64,000 bases of DNA from Lachnospiraceae bacterium (GTDB lineage: Bacteria > Bacillota > Clostridia > Lachnospirales > Lachnospiraceae), in contig WRLH01000011.1 in NCBI GenBank assembly GCA_009777715.1, positions 1 to 64,000 on the forward strand, written 5' to 3'. Shown here piece by piece: positions 44,278 to 53,958 of this stretch. Position 1 is the stretch's first letter. Each line of letters opens with the position of its first letter. The position numbers were made by a program, and so were the translations under genes. The notes under the pieces were generated by a model. The model made no database searches, had not been told where the DNA came from, and saw nothing but the letters and a program-made list of their open reading frames with translations.

Positions 44278-47200
44278 TTATTGGTCATACCATCTATTTT
44301 TAGGTGGCTTACTATAAAGGATAATATCTCCCGGGTTTATCTGGAAAACCCCCTCGTGGTTGTGTACTGATTCCCATACTTGATAATATACATTTCTTAA
44401 GGCACTATTCCCAATGACAATCGGATAATTGCCACCTAATATTTTATGTGGCTCAAACCATATATTGCAATCAATATGCCCTGACGTAGAATTTCCATCA
44501 CGCCCATAAAAATAACAGTAATCTCTTATTGTGCTATGTCCACCTCGCAAAACGCTAATCGCCGCGTTCTTAATAAAAGGCATTCTTGGCCTACCGATGT
44601 CATTAGCAGTATATCCATAATAAGCTCCACTTGTCACTACTTCCTTATATGTATTTTGGTTTCTAATTAAAGGCAATGTAGTATTATTAACCCTGTTCCG
44701 CGCATTACTTGCAACAGCATAAAATCCCTCATAAGAAGTTTGGTCTTCCGCGCCTAATGCCACCAGATACTGATAATCTTCCATCGTATAAAGCCCGGCT
44801 GCCACATCGGCAGCAATCTGAGCCTCGCTATAATCCACCTCCGCCGGAGGCGCAATCCCCTCATAGCCTCTGACAGAAGTTGTGTATATTGCCGTCTTGC
44901 TTCCGTCTAATGTCGTTACGGTCATCGTAGCTATGCCGGGAGCTTTCGTGCTTATTTCTCCGCTTTGTGAAATTGTCGCGATATTGCTATTGTTTGATGA
45001 CCATACAATCCTTTTATCCGTTGCGTTTGACGGCCTTACTGTCGCGGTAATTGTTTTTCCGTAACCTACGCGCAAAACATTTGATTGTGATTGTTCATTA
45101 ATCTCTACCCTTTCCACCCTCACGATTACATCTACGGCAGTAGTCGCACGCCTGTTCCCATCAACGGTTGTTACTGAGATGGTGGCACTTCCGTCCCGGA
45201 CTGCCGTTACCCGCCCAGTATTCGAAACAACAAGCGACTGGCTGCTTGATGCCCAAGTGACATTTTTATTCGTTGCATTGGCCGGGCTTATGGTGGCGGT
45301 AAACATTTCACTTTTGCCTAGCTCAAGGCTTGTTGATGGCGGCTTGTTAAGCGATACCCCGGTTACCGCTACTGTCGCTGGCCTGACGGTGATATTTATG
45401 CTTGCCGCGCGGCCTGCGTCATTACTTTTTACTGTAATCGTCGCCGTCCCGGCACTCCTTGCCGTGACTACTCCATTAGAAACGCTGGCGACTGAGGTAT
45501 TGCTTGACGACCATGTCACGCTTTTGTTTGTTGCGTTTGATGGGCTGACTGTCACTGTCAGGGTTTCACTTCTCCCCACCGTAATGGTTGAAGATGGTGC
45601 ATTGATTGAAACGCTAGCTACGGATATTATTGGCTGCCTGACCGTTATTGTGCAAGTTGCTGTCCGGTTGCCGTCATTAGTCCTTGCCGTGATGGTTGCT
45701 GTCCCTGCTGCCCTTGCGGTTACCATTCCGCTTGCAGAAACTGTTGCAACCGACGAATTGCTTGATGACCAAGTAACGCTTTTGTTTGTTGCGTTTGACG
45801 GGCTGACTGTCGCAGTCAGATTGATGCTTTTTCCGATTTCCAGCGTCTCTGCCGACCTGTTAAGGCTTACTCCGGTTACCGATATTGGCATTACGGTAAC
45901 AGTACATGATGCAGTATACCCGTTATTGCTCCGTGCCGTGATGGTTGCCGAGCCAGGAGCTCTTGCGGTTATTACTCCGCTTCCCGAAACTGTGGCGACT
46001 GTTGTATTGTTTGAAGACCAAGTAATGGTTTTGTTCGTTGCGTTTGCCGGGCTGATTGTCGCAGTAAGACTGTCGGTATTATTGATGTTTAATGTCGTTC
46101 TTGTTTTATTAAGGCTGATTCCGGTAACAGGCACGGAAAGGACTGTTACGGCACAGGTTGCCGTCCGGCCGCCGTCATTTGTCCTGACCGTAATGGTTGC
46201 GCTTCCGGCTGCTCTTGCCGTGACCAGCCCTGAGGCTGAAACGGTTGCAACATTCGAATTGCTTGAACTCCATGTAACTGTCTTATTATAAGCGTTGCCC
46301 GGAGCTACTGTCTGCACAAGCTGGGAAGTTGCACCGCCACCTAAAGATAGGCTGGACCTGTTTAGGCTTACGCCTGTGACGGCCTGCGCTACGGTTATAT
46401 TGCTTGAAGCACTTCTTCCCATTACCGCTGACCTTACCTCGATTCTTGTCGAGCCGGGAAGCCTTCCGGTTACAGCGCATTTCGTCCGGTCGGCTTGTGC
46501 GGAAACGCCAGCAATTGCCGTGTTTTGGCTGATCCAATTCAAGCTGGCGATGTTTATTCCGGTTGGCGGGCTTACTATCGCCGCCCATTGGATAGTTCTT
46601 CCGGTATAAACGATTGCATTATTTACCCTTGAATCAAGGGTGAGCGAATTGAAAGGCATAAAAGGAATTTCTTCAATAGATGCCCAGATTGAATCAGAAT
46701 ATTCATAGTCAGGGGTCAAGGCTGTGAAAACAACATCACCCGCGCTAATAGCCGTAATCAGGCCATCGTTGGTGATCGTTGCAATGTTATCATTGCTGCT
46801 AAACCACACTACTTGCTGGCTTTCGGTTTCAAGCGGATAAACTTCCGCAAAAATAGATACTTCTGCCCCGGCTTCCAATTCCAAATCAGCAAAAGGGATG
46901 ATTAAGTTTTTCTCATTTTGATTGGGGATTACCTTTACCACGGCCCCGGTATGTGTTTCGCCTGACGGAGTCTTTGCAGTAAGCGTTGCCATTCCAAGGC
47001 TTACGCCCTTTACTGTCCCAGCAGAATCAATTGTTGCTATGTTTTGGTTGTTACTGCTCCAGGCAATCTGGTGGTCTTCGATGTTATTTGAAAAGACAAA
47101 AGCCTCAAGGGTATATTCATCATCAATTTCTAGCTCAAATTCGGAAGCGGATAGTCTTATGTATCTTTCTTCGGTAAAGACATGGACTGGGGTTTTCTGC

Positions 47201-50200
47201 GTTGTAAGCGTTCCATTTCCGACCTGCCCGGAATGATTTGCCCCCCAGCCCCAGATTGATCCGTCCTTTCTATATATTAATGTATGGCCAGAACCTCCGC
47301 ATATTGAAGCAATATCTGTAAATGGATTTACAGCGGTGGGAGTCAGCTTGGGGATATAAGTGCCGTCACCCAGCTGGCCCATCGCGCCTAGCCCCCACGC
47401 TTTCATCGAATCATCACTTAAAAGAAGCATTCCGTGCAAATATCCTGAAGCTATGTCAATGGCAGGCACTGCGGAAGCATCATAAATCATATTGGGGAAA
47501 AGGCAGTTCTGGGTACCTCCATTTCCGGCTTGCCAATAATTGTTAAGACCCCAAGACCAGACAGTTCCATCAAACATTAGGGCAAAATTCGTATCGTTTT
47601 TTGTACTTACTTTTATAATGCGGTTAAACTGGCTTCCGGTTATGTTGGTTGGAACTAGACGCTGTACCGTTGACCAATTACCGATTTGGCCGTTGGCATT
47701 ATTGCCCCAGGTAAAAATCGATCCCAAATTCGTAATTGCAATGCTATGGGCCCGGCCAGCCGATATCCCGGTCACGTCACTTATTCCACTCAGTTTTACT
47801 GGGCTTAAGCGGTTTAGTGTTGTCCCATCACCTAGCCGCCCGCTCCCATTGTTTCCCCATGCCCAGATTGAACCATCTGAATCAAGAGCCAGGCTATGTT
47901 CCACGCCAGCGGATATTGCCACAATGTCAGATAAGCCAGGCACTTGTTGCGGGCTGGCCCGATTAATGGTCGTCCCATCGCCAAGCTGGCCGCTGCTATT
48001 ATTGCCCCATGCCCATACTGATCCGTCAATCCTTAGGGCAAGGCTGTGGTTGCCATTGGCAGATACGGACAAAATTTGGTCAAGTCCTTCAATTCTGGCC
48101 GGGACATCAAGAGATTCTGTCATTCCATTCCCCAGCTGACCGGAACTATTAAGGCCCCATGACCAGACATTCATGCCATTGTCGATAGCAATGCTATGAG
48201 AGTTCCCGGCCGAAACCTTTTCATCATTTTGGACGAATGCCAGTTTTGGTGTTGTCTGAGAACCCAAAAACTGGATCGGCTGCTCATCTTCACTCCATTT
48301 CCAAACCGTGCCATTATCACTAAAAGCATAATTAACTGAATAACCAGCTACGACTTTTTCGACAAAAGTACCAGCAGGGAACTCAACAATTTTTTTGATG
48401 GAAGGGTCTGTGTTTTGCCATTCCCAGACCAGGCCTTCTGCTGCTGCCAAGCTAGTATATGCCCCAGCCGAGATTTCCGCTGCCTGTCCGATTCCGGTTA
48501 TTGGGATGATTCCAGAAGTGGCATATCCGGGGATCGGCTGACCATTTGCATATCCCCCGCCAGTTTCCAGCCATGACCAAGCCCATACTCCACCGTTATT
48601 ATCAAGGGCGAGACGATGCCGCTCTTTTGATGATATCGCCGTTATTCCGGTTAGCCCGGTCTCCCAGTCATAATTTTCCGAATGGTATGAACCATGATTA
48701 TCATAATAACCATAAAACTCAAATATCCGCTCCTTTACGCTGCCCCCGCTAGTAAGCATTATGCTATGCCGATGGCCGGAGGCAATTGCCGAAACATTAT
48801 TGCCGATTCCAACCGGCGGATAAATGCTAAAATCAATTCCGCTATGGGAATTCCGCAAATTTCCCCACGCAAATGCGCTATATCCTGTGATTACATCGTG
48901 TTTGTAAGAGGTCACATGGTTTACTCCTGCCGAAATGCCAATATTGTTTTCCCATAGGGCATTAGGAAATGGAGCCTGATGGTGTGCCGTACTGGGAATG
49001 GTATAGTTGCTGCCCCAATAGCCGTATCCCCAGTAATAAACTTGCCCATCGGCATCAAGTGCCAGGCTGTACCAAGCATTGGCATCAATAGCTATTATTT
49101 CGCTCCCGATGGCGGAATGGCCTAATCCTAATGCTTTAACCGGGAACTGGCTGCTAGCCAACGTCCCATTCCCCAGCTGGCCATACTGGTTGTTTCCCCA
49201 TGCCCACACCGTGCCATCATCTAAAAGAGCAACCGTGTGGCTGTAGCCTGAGGCTAGCTGTTTCACTCCGCCACTTAGTGAAAACAATTCGAATAGTTCT
49301 TCTTCGCTTAAATCATAACCGTAGATATCAAAGTCTTCCTCATATAGCGGCGTAATCGCCCCAGTCGGCTCGATCCCGGCAATGGCATTATTAAGGCTCA
49401 CTCTCCTTAAGCCATCCACCTTGCCCTCAAGGTTCTTAAGCATATCTGAAGCCCTAAGAATGCGTCCCCGAAGTTCCGTTACCGTCTGTAATTCCAGAGA
49501 AAGGGTTACTGCGCTGACTCCCGAGACATAAGCTGCCGACATTGAAGTCCCGGTCATCGTCCCATAGTTTCCTAAAGGTAATGTACTGACAACATCTCTG
49601 CCAACGGCAGTAATATCTACTAGCTGCGGGCTGTAATTTGAAAAATATGAAAAGCCCCCATCTTTATTCACCGAACTGACAGAAATAACGTTTGAAAGGC
49701 GGTAAGACGCTGGATATGTCGGCCTTATATCCAAGTCGCTGCGGCTATTTCCAGCCGCGCAGATGAACAGCGCATCGGTATTAAGGATTGAATCATATAA
49801 GGCCGGATTATCTTGGGCCGCTCCAAAACTTAGATTAATTATTTTTGCGCCGTTAGCTTCGGCATATTCAATTGCGGCGATGATGTCACTAGTATAAGCA
49901 ATTCCTTGGTCAAAAACCTTTAGCGGCATTATGCTGATTTCTGCCCCGGTTTCTCTGGCAATTTGAGCAATCGTTCCGGCAATATGAGTACCGTGTGATG
50001 ATTCAAGCGGCCGGGCATCATCAAATATGACACTAGTGTCATTTACAAAATTCCAGCCCTCAATTATGTAATCAATCAGCATTTCATGTGAAGAGTCTAT
50101 CCCAGTATCAATGATTGCCACGATGACAGGAGTGTTAGCGGATTCGAAAACGGATTCAGAAGCTTCTTCCCAGGCTTCCGTTTCGGTTTCTTCAATAATA

Positions 50201-50865
50201 GGGACTTCTATTAAAAGCTCTTCTTTATCTTCCTGCTGATCTGATTCTTCCTGATTATCCGGCTCTTCCTTAGAATCCTGCTCTTCCTTAGCGTCCTGCT
50301 CTTCCTGTGTACCTGGCTCATCTTCTATGTAATCCTCGCCATTTTCCGGATATGCCCCGGCAAGCGTCATGATATAATCAGGCTGAATATATTCGATTTC
50401 CTTAGAAGCTCCGGAAGCCTTAAGCTCATCGGCAAAGGTTTTGGGGTTCACTTTTTCCGATAAGGTAATGAGTTCAGTCCGGCCCTTATTCTTGTACCTG
50501 ACAATAAAACGGTCATGCTGGTATTTTTCAATCAGCTCTGTTTGCATTTCCGCTGTTTTTTCGGCTATTTTCTCCGTTCTAAGCGTTCTTCTCCCCGCAC
50601 TGCTGATTCCGCGCCCTTGCCTTATGGTCATAGACTCATTGTTTTCGCGTCCGTACTTTGAACTGATTTCGATATCTGTTTCCAAGATGATACGGTTTTC
50701 TGCTTCAAAAAGCCCTCGTGCCACCAGAACATCACTATCGTACATAGAGGCAAATGGGTCATTTTCTAAGGGTTCGGCATATGCCGGGATGGGTTTTAGC
50801 AGTAAGCCAAGGATAATTAAAAAAATGATTGCTTCTTTGCATCGGTTTTTGCTTGCTTTTTTCAT
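44278..50865 (-). CDS. giant secreted subtilisin with RCC1 repeats, BIg2 domains and SleB-like C-terminus
   Basis: 2195 residues. Signal peptide (1-30, cut near AYA-EP); I9-like propeptide (about 115-170); acidic linker (about 180-240); S8 peptidase with D253 in IIDTGIDSS, H291 in HGTHIAG, oxyanion N373 and S441 in GTSMSAAY; about thirteen RCC1-type repeats (WAWGNN-GQLGDGT, residues ~537-1232), some degenerate, enough for two propellers; nine BIg2 domains (about 1237-1998; SVTWSSSN, VTARAAGTATIT); and a C-terminal domain resembling SleB-type cell-wall hydrolases (YEGFYAVASNARNRV, HIDCNIWFEPHK, about 2010-2195). There is no LPXTG motif, so retention may rely on BIg2/SleB binding to the wall. 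A protease, adhesin or spore/wall-remodelling role is inferred. It leads the island operon. Confidence 0.9.
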   Translation of the reverse strand: MKKASKNRCKEAIIFLIILGLLLKPIPAYAEPLENDPFASMYDSDVLVARGLFEAENRIILETDIEISSKYGRENNESMTIRQGRGISSAGRRTLRTEKIAEKTAEMQTELIEKYQHDRFIVRYKNKGRTELITLSEKVNPKTFADELKASGASKEIEYIQPDYIMTLAGAYPENGEDYIEDEPGTQEEQDAKEEQDSKEEPDNQEESDQQEDKEELLIEVPIIEETETEAWEEASESVFESANTPVIVAIIDTGIDSSHEMLIDYIIEGWNFVNDTSVIFDDARPLESSHGTHIAGTIAQIARETGAEISIMPLKVFDQGIAYTSDIIAAIEYAEANGAKIINLSFGAAQDNPALYDSILNTDALFICAAGNSRSDLDIRPTYPASYRLSNVISVSSVNKDGGFSYFSNYSPQLVDITAVGRDVVSTLPLGNYGTMTGTSMSAAYVSGVSAVTLSLELQTVTELRGRILRASDMLKNLEGKVDGLRRVSLNNAIAGIEPTGAITPLYEEDFDIYGYDLSEEELFELFSLSGGVKQLASGYSHTVALLDDGTVWAWGNNQYGQLGNGTLASSQFPVKALGLGHSAIGSEIIAIDANAWYSLALDADGQVYYWGYGYWGSNYTIPSTAHHQAPFPNALWENNIGISAGVNHVTSYKHDVITGYSAFAWGNLRNSHSGIDFSIYPPVGIGNNVSAIASGHRHSIMLTSGGSVKERIFEFYGYYDNHGSYHSENYDWETGLTGITAISSKERHRLALDNNGGVWAWSWLETGGGYANGQPIPGYATSGIIPITGIGQAAEISAGAYTSLAAAEGLVWEWQNTDPSIKKIVEFPAGTFVEKVVAGYSVNYAFSDNGTVWKWSEDEQPIQFLGSQTTPKLAFVQNDEKVSAGNSHSIAIDNGMNVWSWGLNSSGQLGNGMTESLDVPARIEGLDQILSVSANGNHSLALRIDGSVWAWGNNSSGQLGDGTTINRASPQQVPGLSDIVAISAGVEHSLALDSDGSIWAWGNNGSGRLGDGTTLNRLSPVKLSGISDVTGISAGRAHSIAITNLGSIFTWGNNANGQIGNWSTVQRLVPTNITGSQFNRIIKVSTKNDTNFALMFDGTVWSWGLNNYWQAGNGGTQNCLFPNMIYDASAVPAIDIASGYLHGMLLLSDDSMKAWGLGAMGQLGDGTYIPKLTPTAVNPFTDIASICGGSGHTLIYRKDGSIWGWGANHSGQVGNGTLTTQKTPVHVFTEERYIRLSASEFELEIDDEYTLEAFVFSNNIEDHQIAWSSNNQNIATIDSAGTVKGVSLGMATLTAKTPSGETHTGAVVKVIPNQNEKNLIIPFADLELEAGAEVSIFAEVYPLETESQQVVWFSSNDNIATITNDGLITAISAGDVVFTALTPDYEYSDSIWASIEEIPFMPFNSLTLDSRVNNAIVYTGRTIQWAAIVSPPTGINIASLNWISQNTAIAGVSAQADRTKCAVTGRLPGSTRIEVRSAVMGRSASSNITVAQAVTGVSLNRSSLSLGGGATSQLVQTVAPGNAYNKTVTWSSSNSNVATVSASGLVTARAAGSATITVRTNDGGRTATCAVTVLSVPVTGISLNKTRTTLNINNTDSLTATISPANATNKTITWSSNNTTVATVSGSGVITARAPGSATITARSNNGYTASCTVTVMPISVTGVSLNRSAETLEIGKSINLTATVSPSNATNKSVTWSSSNSSVATVSASGMVTARAAGTATITARTNDGNRTATCTITVRQPIISVASVSINAPSSTITVGRSETLTVTVSPSNATNKSVTWSSSNTSVASVSNGVVTARSAGTATITVKSNDAGRAASINITVRPATVAVTGVSLNKPPSTSLELGKSEMFTATISPANATNKNVTWASSSQSLVVSNTGRVTAVRDGSATISVTTVDGNRRATTAVDVIVRVERVEINEQSQSNVLRVGYGKTITATVRPSNATDKRIVWSSNNSNIATISQSGEISTKAPGIATMTVTTLDGSKTAIYTTSVRGYEGIAPPAEVDYSEAQIAADVAAGLYTMEDYQYLVALGAEDQTSYEGFYAVASNARNRVNNTTLPLIRNQNTYKEVVTSGAYYGYTANDIGRPRMPFIKNAAISVLRGGHSTIRDYCYFYGRDGNSTSGHIDCNIWFEPHKILGGNYPIVIGNSALRNVYYQVWESVHNHEGVFQINPGDIILYSKPPKNRWYDQ

Positions 50866-50972
50866 TGGTTTTCTCTCCCCTGTGATTCTTGGTAAGAAGA
50901 AGGATGTGCAGTTACATTATAACACTACCATGAGAAAGTAAAGATGTCAAGACTTTTTAACAGATTTTTTCC

Positions 50973-51190
50973 CCTACTTCATCTTTGGCTTAAATATCAC
51001 CCCTGCCAAATATCCGAAGATCAAGGCTGCCCCAGTGCCGACCGCCCCGGCTTTAAAGCCCCCGGTAAAAAGGCCCATGAAGCCGTCGCTGTCAATGGCT
51101 TTTTTAACCCCGTCCATAAGAACGTGGCCGAAACCAAGCAAGGGGACTGTTGCTCCCGCCCCGGCAAACTCAATAAAGGGTTTGTACAAA
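50973..51190. repeat. right direct repeat bounding the island
   Basis: The 3' part of intact spoVAE. The matching left copy is 41580-41798 in the same orientation. Both copies end just past the stop codon. Confidence 0.85.
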
Positions 51191-51330
51191 TTAAAAAAGC
51201 TGATTACCGCCCCGGTGCAAACCAATATAACCATGATCCGCCCCGGCATCAGCTTGGTTTTTTCCATTAAAATTTGAATTATTACACAAATTAACCCGCC
51301 TACGCAAAAGGCTTTAATAAAATCCATCAT
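50974..51330 (-). CDS. spoVAE: stage V sporulation protein AE (SpoVAE)
   Basis: A 118-residue membrane protein with hydrophobic segments and the family-typical FAGAGATVPLLGFGHVLMDGV and GGFKAGAVGTGAALIFGYLAGVIF. SpoVA proteins form a forespore inner-membrane channel for dipicolinate. Its start overlaps the upstream 66-residue gene by 17 bp. The last ~71 codons are repeated at the far side of the island (41580-41798). SpoVAC and SpoVAD are not in this window. Confidence 0.93.
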   Translation of the reverse strand: MMDFIKAFCVGGLICVIIQILMEKTKLMPGRIMVILVCTGAVISFFNLYKPFIEFAGAGATVPLLGFGHVLMDGVKKAIDSDGFMGLFTGGFKAGAVGTGAALIFGYLAGVIFKPKMK

Positions 51331-51514
51331 ATTCTTTCCTGCTTTTTCCGATCCGGTTGACCAAATCTTCCATCCGGACTCTGTTTGTAATTGTTTCTGC
51401 TTCAGTTATGACCATCTGCCTGTCGAAATCGCTCATTTTGCCATAGGCTTCCGAAGCGGCCGCATTTGACTTAAGGCCAAGGGCCAGGCCCAAAGGAATG
51501 TTTTCATGCTCCAT
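51314..51514 (-). CDS. small hypothetical protein upstream of spoVAE
   Basis: A 66-residue soluble protein (MEHENIPLGLALGLKSNAAA, then QMVITEAETITNRVRMEDLVNRIGKS). The pattern IPLGLALGL followed by a helical region is seen in short uncharacterised clostridial proteins. GGAG lies seven bases before the ATG. It overlaps the spoVAE start by 17 bp, so it is translationally linked to it. Confidence 0.6.
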   Translation of the reverse strand: MEHENIPLGLALGLKSNAAASEAYGKMSDFDRQMVITEAETITNRVRMEDLVNRIGKSRKEYDGFY

Positions 51515-51586
51515 AAAAATGCTCCATAAAATTTTATCCGTTTATGGATAGTATGGACATTTTTTTGAACCTTTATTCGCTTTGGC

Positions 51587-52495
51587 TTAATCGGTGGAGC
51601 AATAATTCTTTTTGGTGAATTTGACTGGAAGCTGAACCAGCAAGACGGCCGCAAACATGATGGCACAGCCAACCAGCTCGCGGATTGAAAGATTTTGGCG
51701 AAGCAATAAATAACCGCCCAGGACGGCAAAAACAGATTCAAGGCTAAAGATAAGCGAGGCAACGGAAGGGTCGGCATCACGCTGGCCGACTATTTGCAAG
51801 GTAAAGGCAATCCCGCTTGACAAAACCCCGGCATAAAGCAAGGGCCAAATCCCGGCGATGAAGTCACTTATGATGGGTTTTTCTAACGGATAGCCAATTA
51901 TTATGCTAATCAGCCCGGCCACCAAAAATTGCAGGCAGGATAAAGCCACGCCATCCACTTTGGGGGCAAAATGGGCAATTAAATGGATATGGACCGAAAA
52001 AACAAAGGCACAAATAAAGATGTAGATGTCGCCGATATTTAAGGTAAAATTTTCATCAATGCACAAGAAATAAACGCCAACCGCGGCTATTATTGCCCCT
52101 GCCCAGATAACTCCATCGGCTTTCCGGTTAAGGAAAATGCCCATAATCGGCACAATAATTATGTATAAGGTCGTGATAAAGCCAGCTTTCCCAACTGACG
52201 TATAGATAATGCCAATCTGCTGTAATGTTGTCGCAATGCAAACAACCACTCCACAGGCAAATCCGGCAACCAGCAAGTCTTTTTTTGCCCCCAAGCTTTT
52301 GCCGCGCTTTTTGGCCGCCTTTTTCCTAAGTAAAACCAGCGGTGCTAAGACAGCGCAGCCCAAAATAAACCTCGTGCCATTAAAAGATAATGGCCCAAGA
52401 TAATCCATGCCCATGCTTTGGGCTGTAAAAGCAAAGCCCCAAATAAGGGACGCGCTTAATAAAAGCAAGGTGCTTTTTAGGGTAATTCTTTTCAT
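51587..52495 (-). CDS. EamA/DMT-family transporter
   Basis: A 302-residue membrane protein with ten hydrophobic segments in two EamA repeats (LIWGFAFTAQSMGMDYLGPLSF in the first; YAGVLSSGIAFTLQIVGQR and SLIFSLESVFAVLGGYLLL in the second). Members export metabolites or amino acids; the substrate is unknown. Its ATG overlaps the aroK stop by 4 bp. Confidence 0.9.
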   Translation of the reverse strand: MKRITLKSTLLLLSASLIWGFAFTAQSMGMDYLGPLSFNGTRFILGCAVLAPLVLLRKKAAKKRGKSLGAKKDLLVAGFACGVVVCIATTLQQIGIIYTSVGKAGFITTLYIIIVPIMGIFLNRKADGVIWAGAIIAAVGVYFLCIDENFTLNIGDIYIFICAFVFSVHIHLIAHFAPKVDGVALSCLQFLVAGLISIIIGYPLEKPIISDFIAGIWPLLYAGVLSSGIAFTLQIVGQRDADPSVASLIFSLESVFAVLGGYLLLRQNLSIRELVGCAIMFAAVLLVQLPVKFTKKNYCSTD

Positions 52496-53022
52496 ATCAA
52501 TCTTTCATGTAATTCTTTGACTATTTCCTTTACGCTTTTGCCGTCACAATCAATGGTAATCTGGGCATATTTTTCATAAAGGGGTTCGCGTTTTGCATAA
52601 ATGTCTTCCAAAGTCTCACCTTCTAAAGAAGCAATGCCCCTTAATTCGATGTCGTCAATCCTTTTGGCGATTTCTTTAAAAGATAGCTTTAAATAAATAA
52701 TATCCCCTATGCGGGTAAAGTGTTCCATTGCTTCATTGCCAAAAACTGCGCTTCCGCCTGTTGCAATTACTTTATTGCGGGCTTTTAAGGTTGCGTTGGT
52801 AAAATTCTCAATCTCAAGGAAGCCTTCTTTTCCGCTTTCAAATAAAATCTCCGCAATTTTTTTGCCGCAATTTTCCTCAATAATGGCGTCAGAATCAATA
52901 AAGCCATACTGCATTTTTGCAGCCAAGGCTTTGCCAATGGTACTTTTGCCCGCTCCGGGCATACCAATTAAAATGAAATTATTTTTGTAGATACGCAATC
53001 GCCTCAACCTCACATAAGACAT
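52492..53022 (-). CDS. aroK: shikimate kinase
   Basis: Up to 176 residues. Phosphorylates shikimate in aromatic amino-acid synthesis. P-loop ILIGMPGAGKSTIGKALA; substrate-binding FIDSDAIIEENCGKKIAEIL; IATGGSAVFGNEA in place of the usual GGG loop. The true start is unclear: the ATG at 53022 overlaps ridA by 44 bp, while GTG and TTG codons at 53013, 53007 and 52998 give a more usual N-terminus (the family usually starts about five residues before the P-loop strand). It is coupled to ridA upstream and the EamA gene downstream. Confidence 0.9.
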   Translation of the reverse strand: MSYVRLRRLRIYKNNFILIGMPGAGKSTIGKALAAKMQYGFIDSDAIIEENCGKKIAEILFESGKEGFLEIENFTNATLKARNKVIATGGSAVFGNEAMEHFTRIGDIIYLKLSFKEIAKRIDDIELRGIASLEGETLEDIYAKREPLYEKYAQITIDCDGKSVKEIVKELHERLI

Positions 53023-53368
53023 CCCGCGGCAGTCCTTTTACAGCTACGCAGCTGCGGGCCGGCTTTTCGGTAAAATATTTTTCATATACGCTGTTAAACG
53101 CCGCAAAATCAGCCATATCGGCAAGAAAGCAGGTCGTTTTGATTACTTTTCCAAAATCCGTGCCAGCGGCCGCAAGAATCGCTCCTAAGTTTTCACAAAC
53201 CAAAGCCGTCTGGGCGAGGATATCACCCTCAAGAACTGCCCCTGTTTCCGGGATGATTGGCACTTGCCCGGAGGTGTAGAGCAGCTCGCCTATTATCACC
53301 GCTTGGGAATAAGGGCCGATGGCCGCCGGGGCTTTGTCGGTTTCAATTTTCTGTAAAATATTTGTCAT
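52979..53368 (-). CDS. ridA: RidA family reactive intermediate/imine deaminase
   Basis: A 129-residue YjgF/YER057c/UK114 protein that hydrolyses reactive enamine/imine intermediates. Signature: IGPYSQAVIIGELLYTSGQVP, the catalytic Arg in PARSCVAVKGLP, and the C-terminal Glu in CEVEAIAY. The chosen ATG gives MTNILQKIETDKAPAAIGPYS, the normal N-terminus, with GGCAGG upstream. It lies between spoVAB and aroK on the same strand. Confidence 0.95.
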   Translation of the reverse strand: MTNILQKIETDKAPAAIGPYSQAVIIGELLYTSGQVPIIPETGAVLEGDILAQTALVCENLGAILAAAGTDFGKVIKTTCFLADMADFAAFNSVYEKYFTEKPARSCVAVKGLPRDVLCEVEAIAYLQK

Positions 53369-53461
53369 AGTAATGCCTGCCTTTCTAAGGAAATTTGCCA
53401 ATAGTTTGAAAGATATCTTTCAAGCTATTTTTTTTTTCATTGTACCATCTTATCACCATCT

Positions 53462-53950
53462 CTACAACAAAAACATTCCTTGTGAAAAATAAATCAAGCT
53501 GCCAATCAGTTTTCCTAACGCAATAAAAACAATTACTATCCCAATCCCCTCACGGAAACCGGACCGTCGGGCAAAAATTGGAATCGAGTTAAGCATTTCA
53601 GCAATGGCAAGAGCCAGGCAGCCAACAAACATTCCGGCAAAAATCCCATATAAAATACACAATGCTTTGCCTACAAACTGCCATGTTTCAAAGCTAGACC
53701 CGCCCAAAAGCTGATTTTTGAGGATTAAATCACCTAATTCAGCAAATTTCGGGTAAATACTGATAAAACCGCCAAATATTGTCCCAAAAACAACCATTTC
53801 CTCAAGCACAATCGTATGGCGGGCAATGGTTAATTTGCCAGCAAAACGGGGAATCAGGCCAACGGTGACTAAGACCGTAAAAACCCCGGCTGAACATAAA
53901 GCACCAAAGCTGAATCCGCATATTGCCAGAAAAATTTGCTGAAAAATCAT
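53462..53950 (-). CDS. spoVAB: stage V sporulation protein AB (SpoVAB)
   Basis: A 162-residue membrane protein with four or five hydrophobic segments (FLAICGFSFGALCSAGVFTVLVTVGLIPR at the start; ALCILYGIFAGMFVGCLALAIAEMLNSIPIF later). It resembles SpoVAB in the segment GxFxGxxVGxLAxAIAExLNxIPIxxRR. It follows spoVAA with an 8-bp gap. Role: part of the dipicolinate channel module in forespores. Confidence 0.88.
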   Translation of the reverse strand: MIFQQIFLAICGFSFGALCSAGVFTVLVTVGLIPRFAGKLTIARHTIVLEEMVVFGTIFGGFISIYPKFAELGDLILKNQLLGGSSFETWQFVGKALCILYGIFAGMFVGCLALAIAEMLNSIPIFARRSGFREGIGIVIVFIALGKLIGSLIYFSQGMFLL

Positions 53951-53958
53951 CTCTTACC

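Noticed and set aside
45179..46291. 370-codon open frame on the plus strand
   Set aside because: It lies opposite the BIg2 repeats of the giant subtilisin; the Val/Leu/Thr-rich repetitive product is a shadow of repeated antisense codons.
41580..51190. Integrase-driven element
   Set aside because: No integrase, recombinase or transposase is encoded between the repeats, and the repeats are long spoVAE pieces, not short att sites; homologous or illegitimate recombination fits better.
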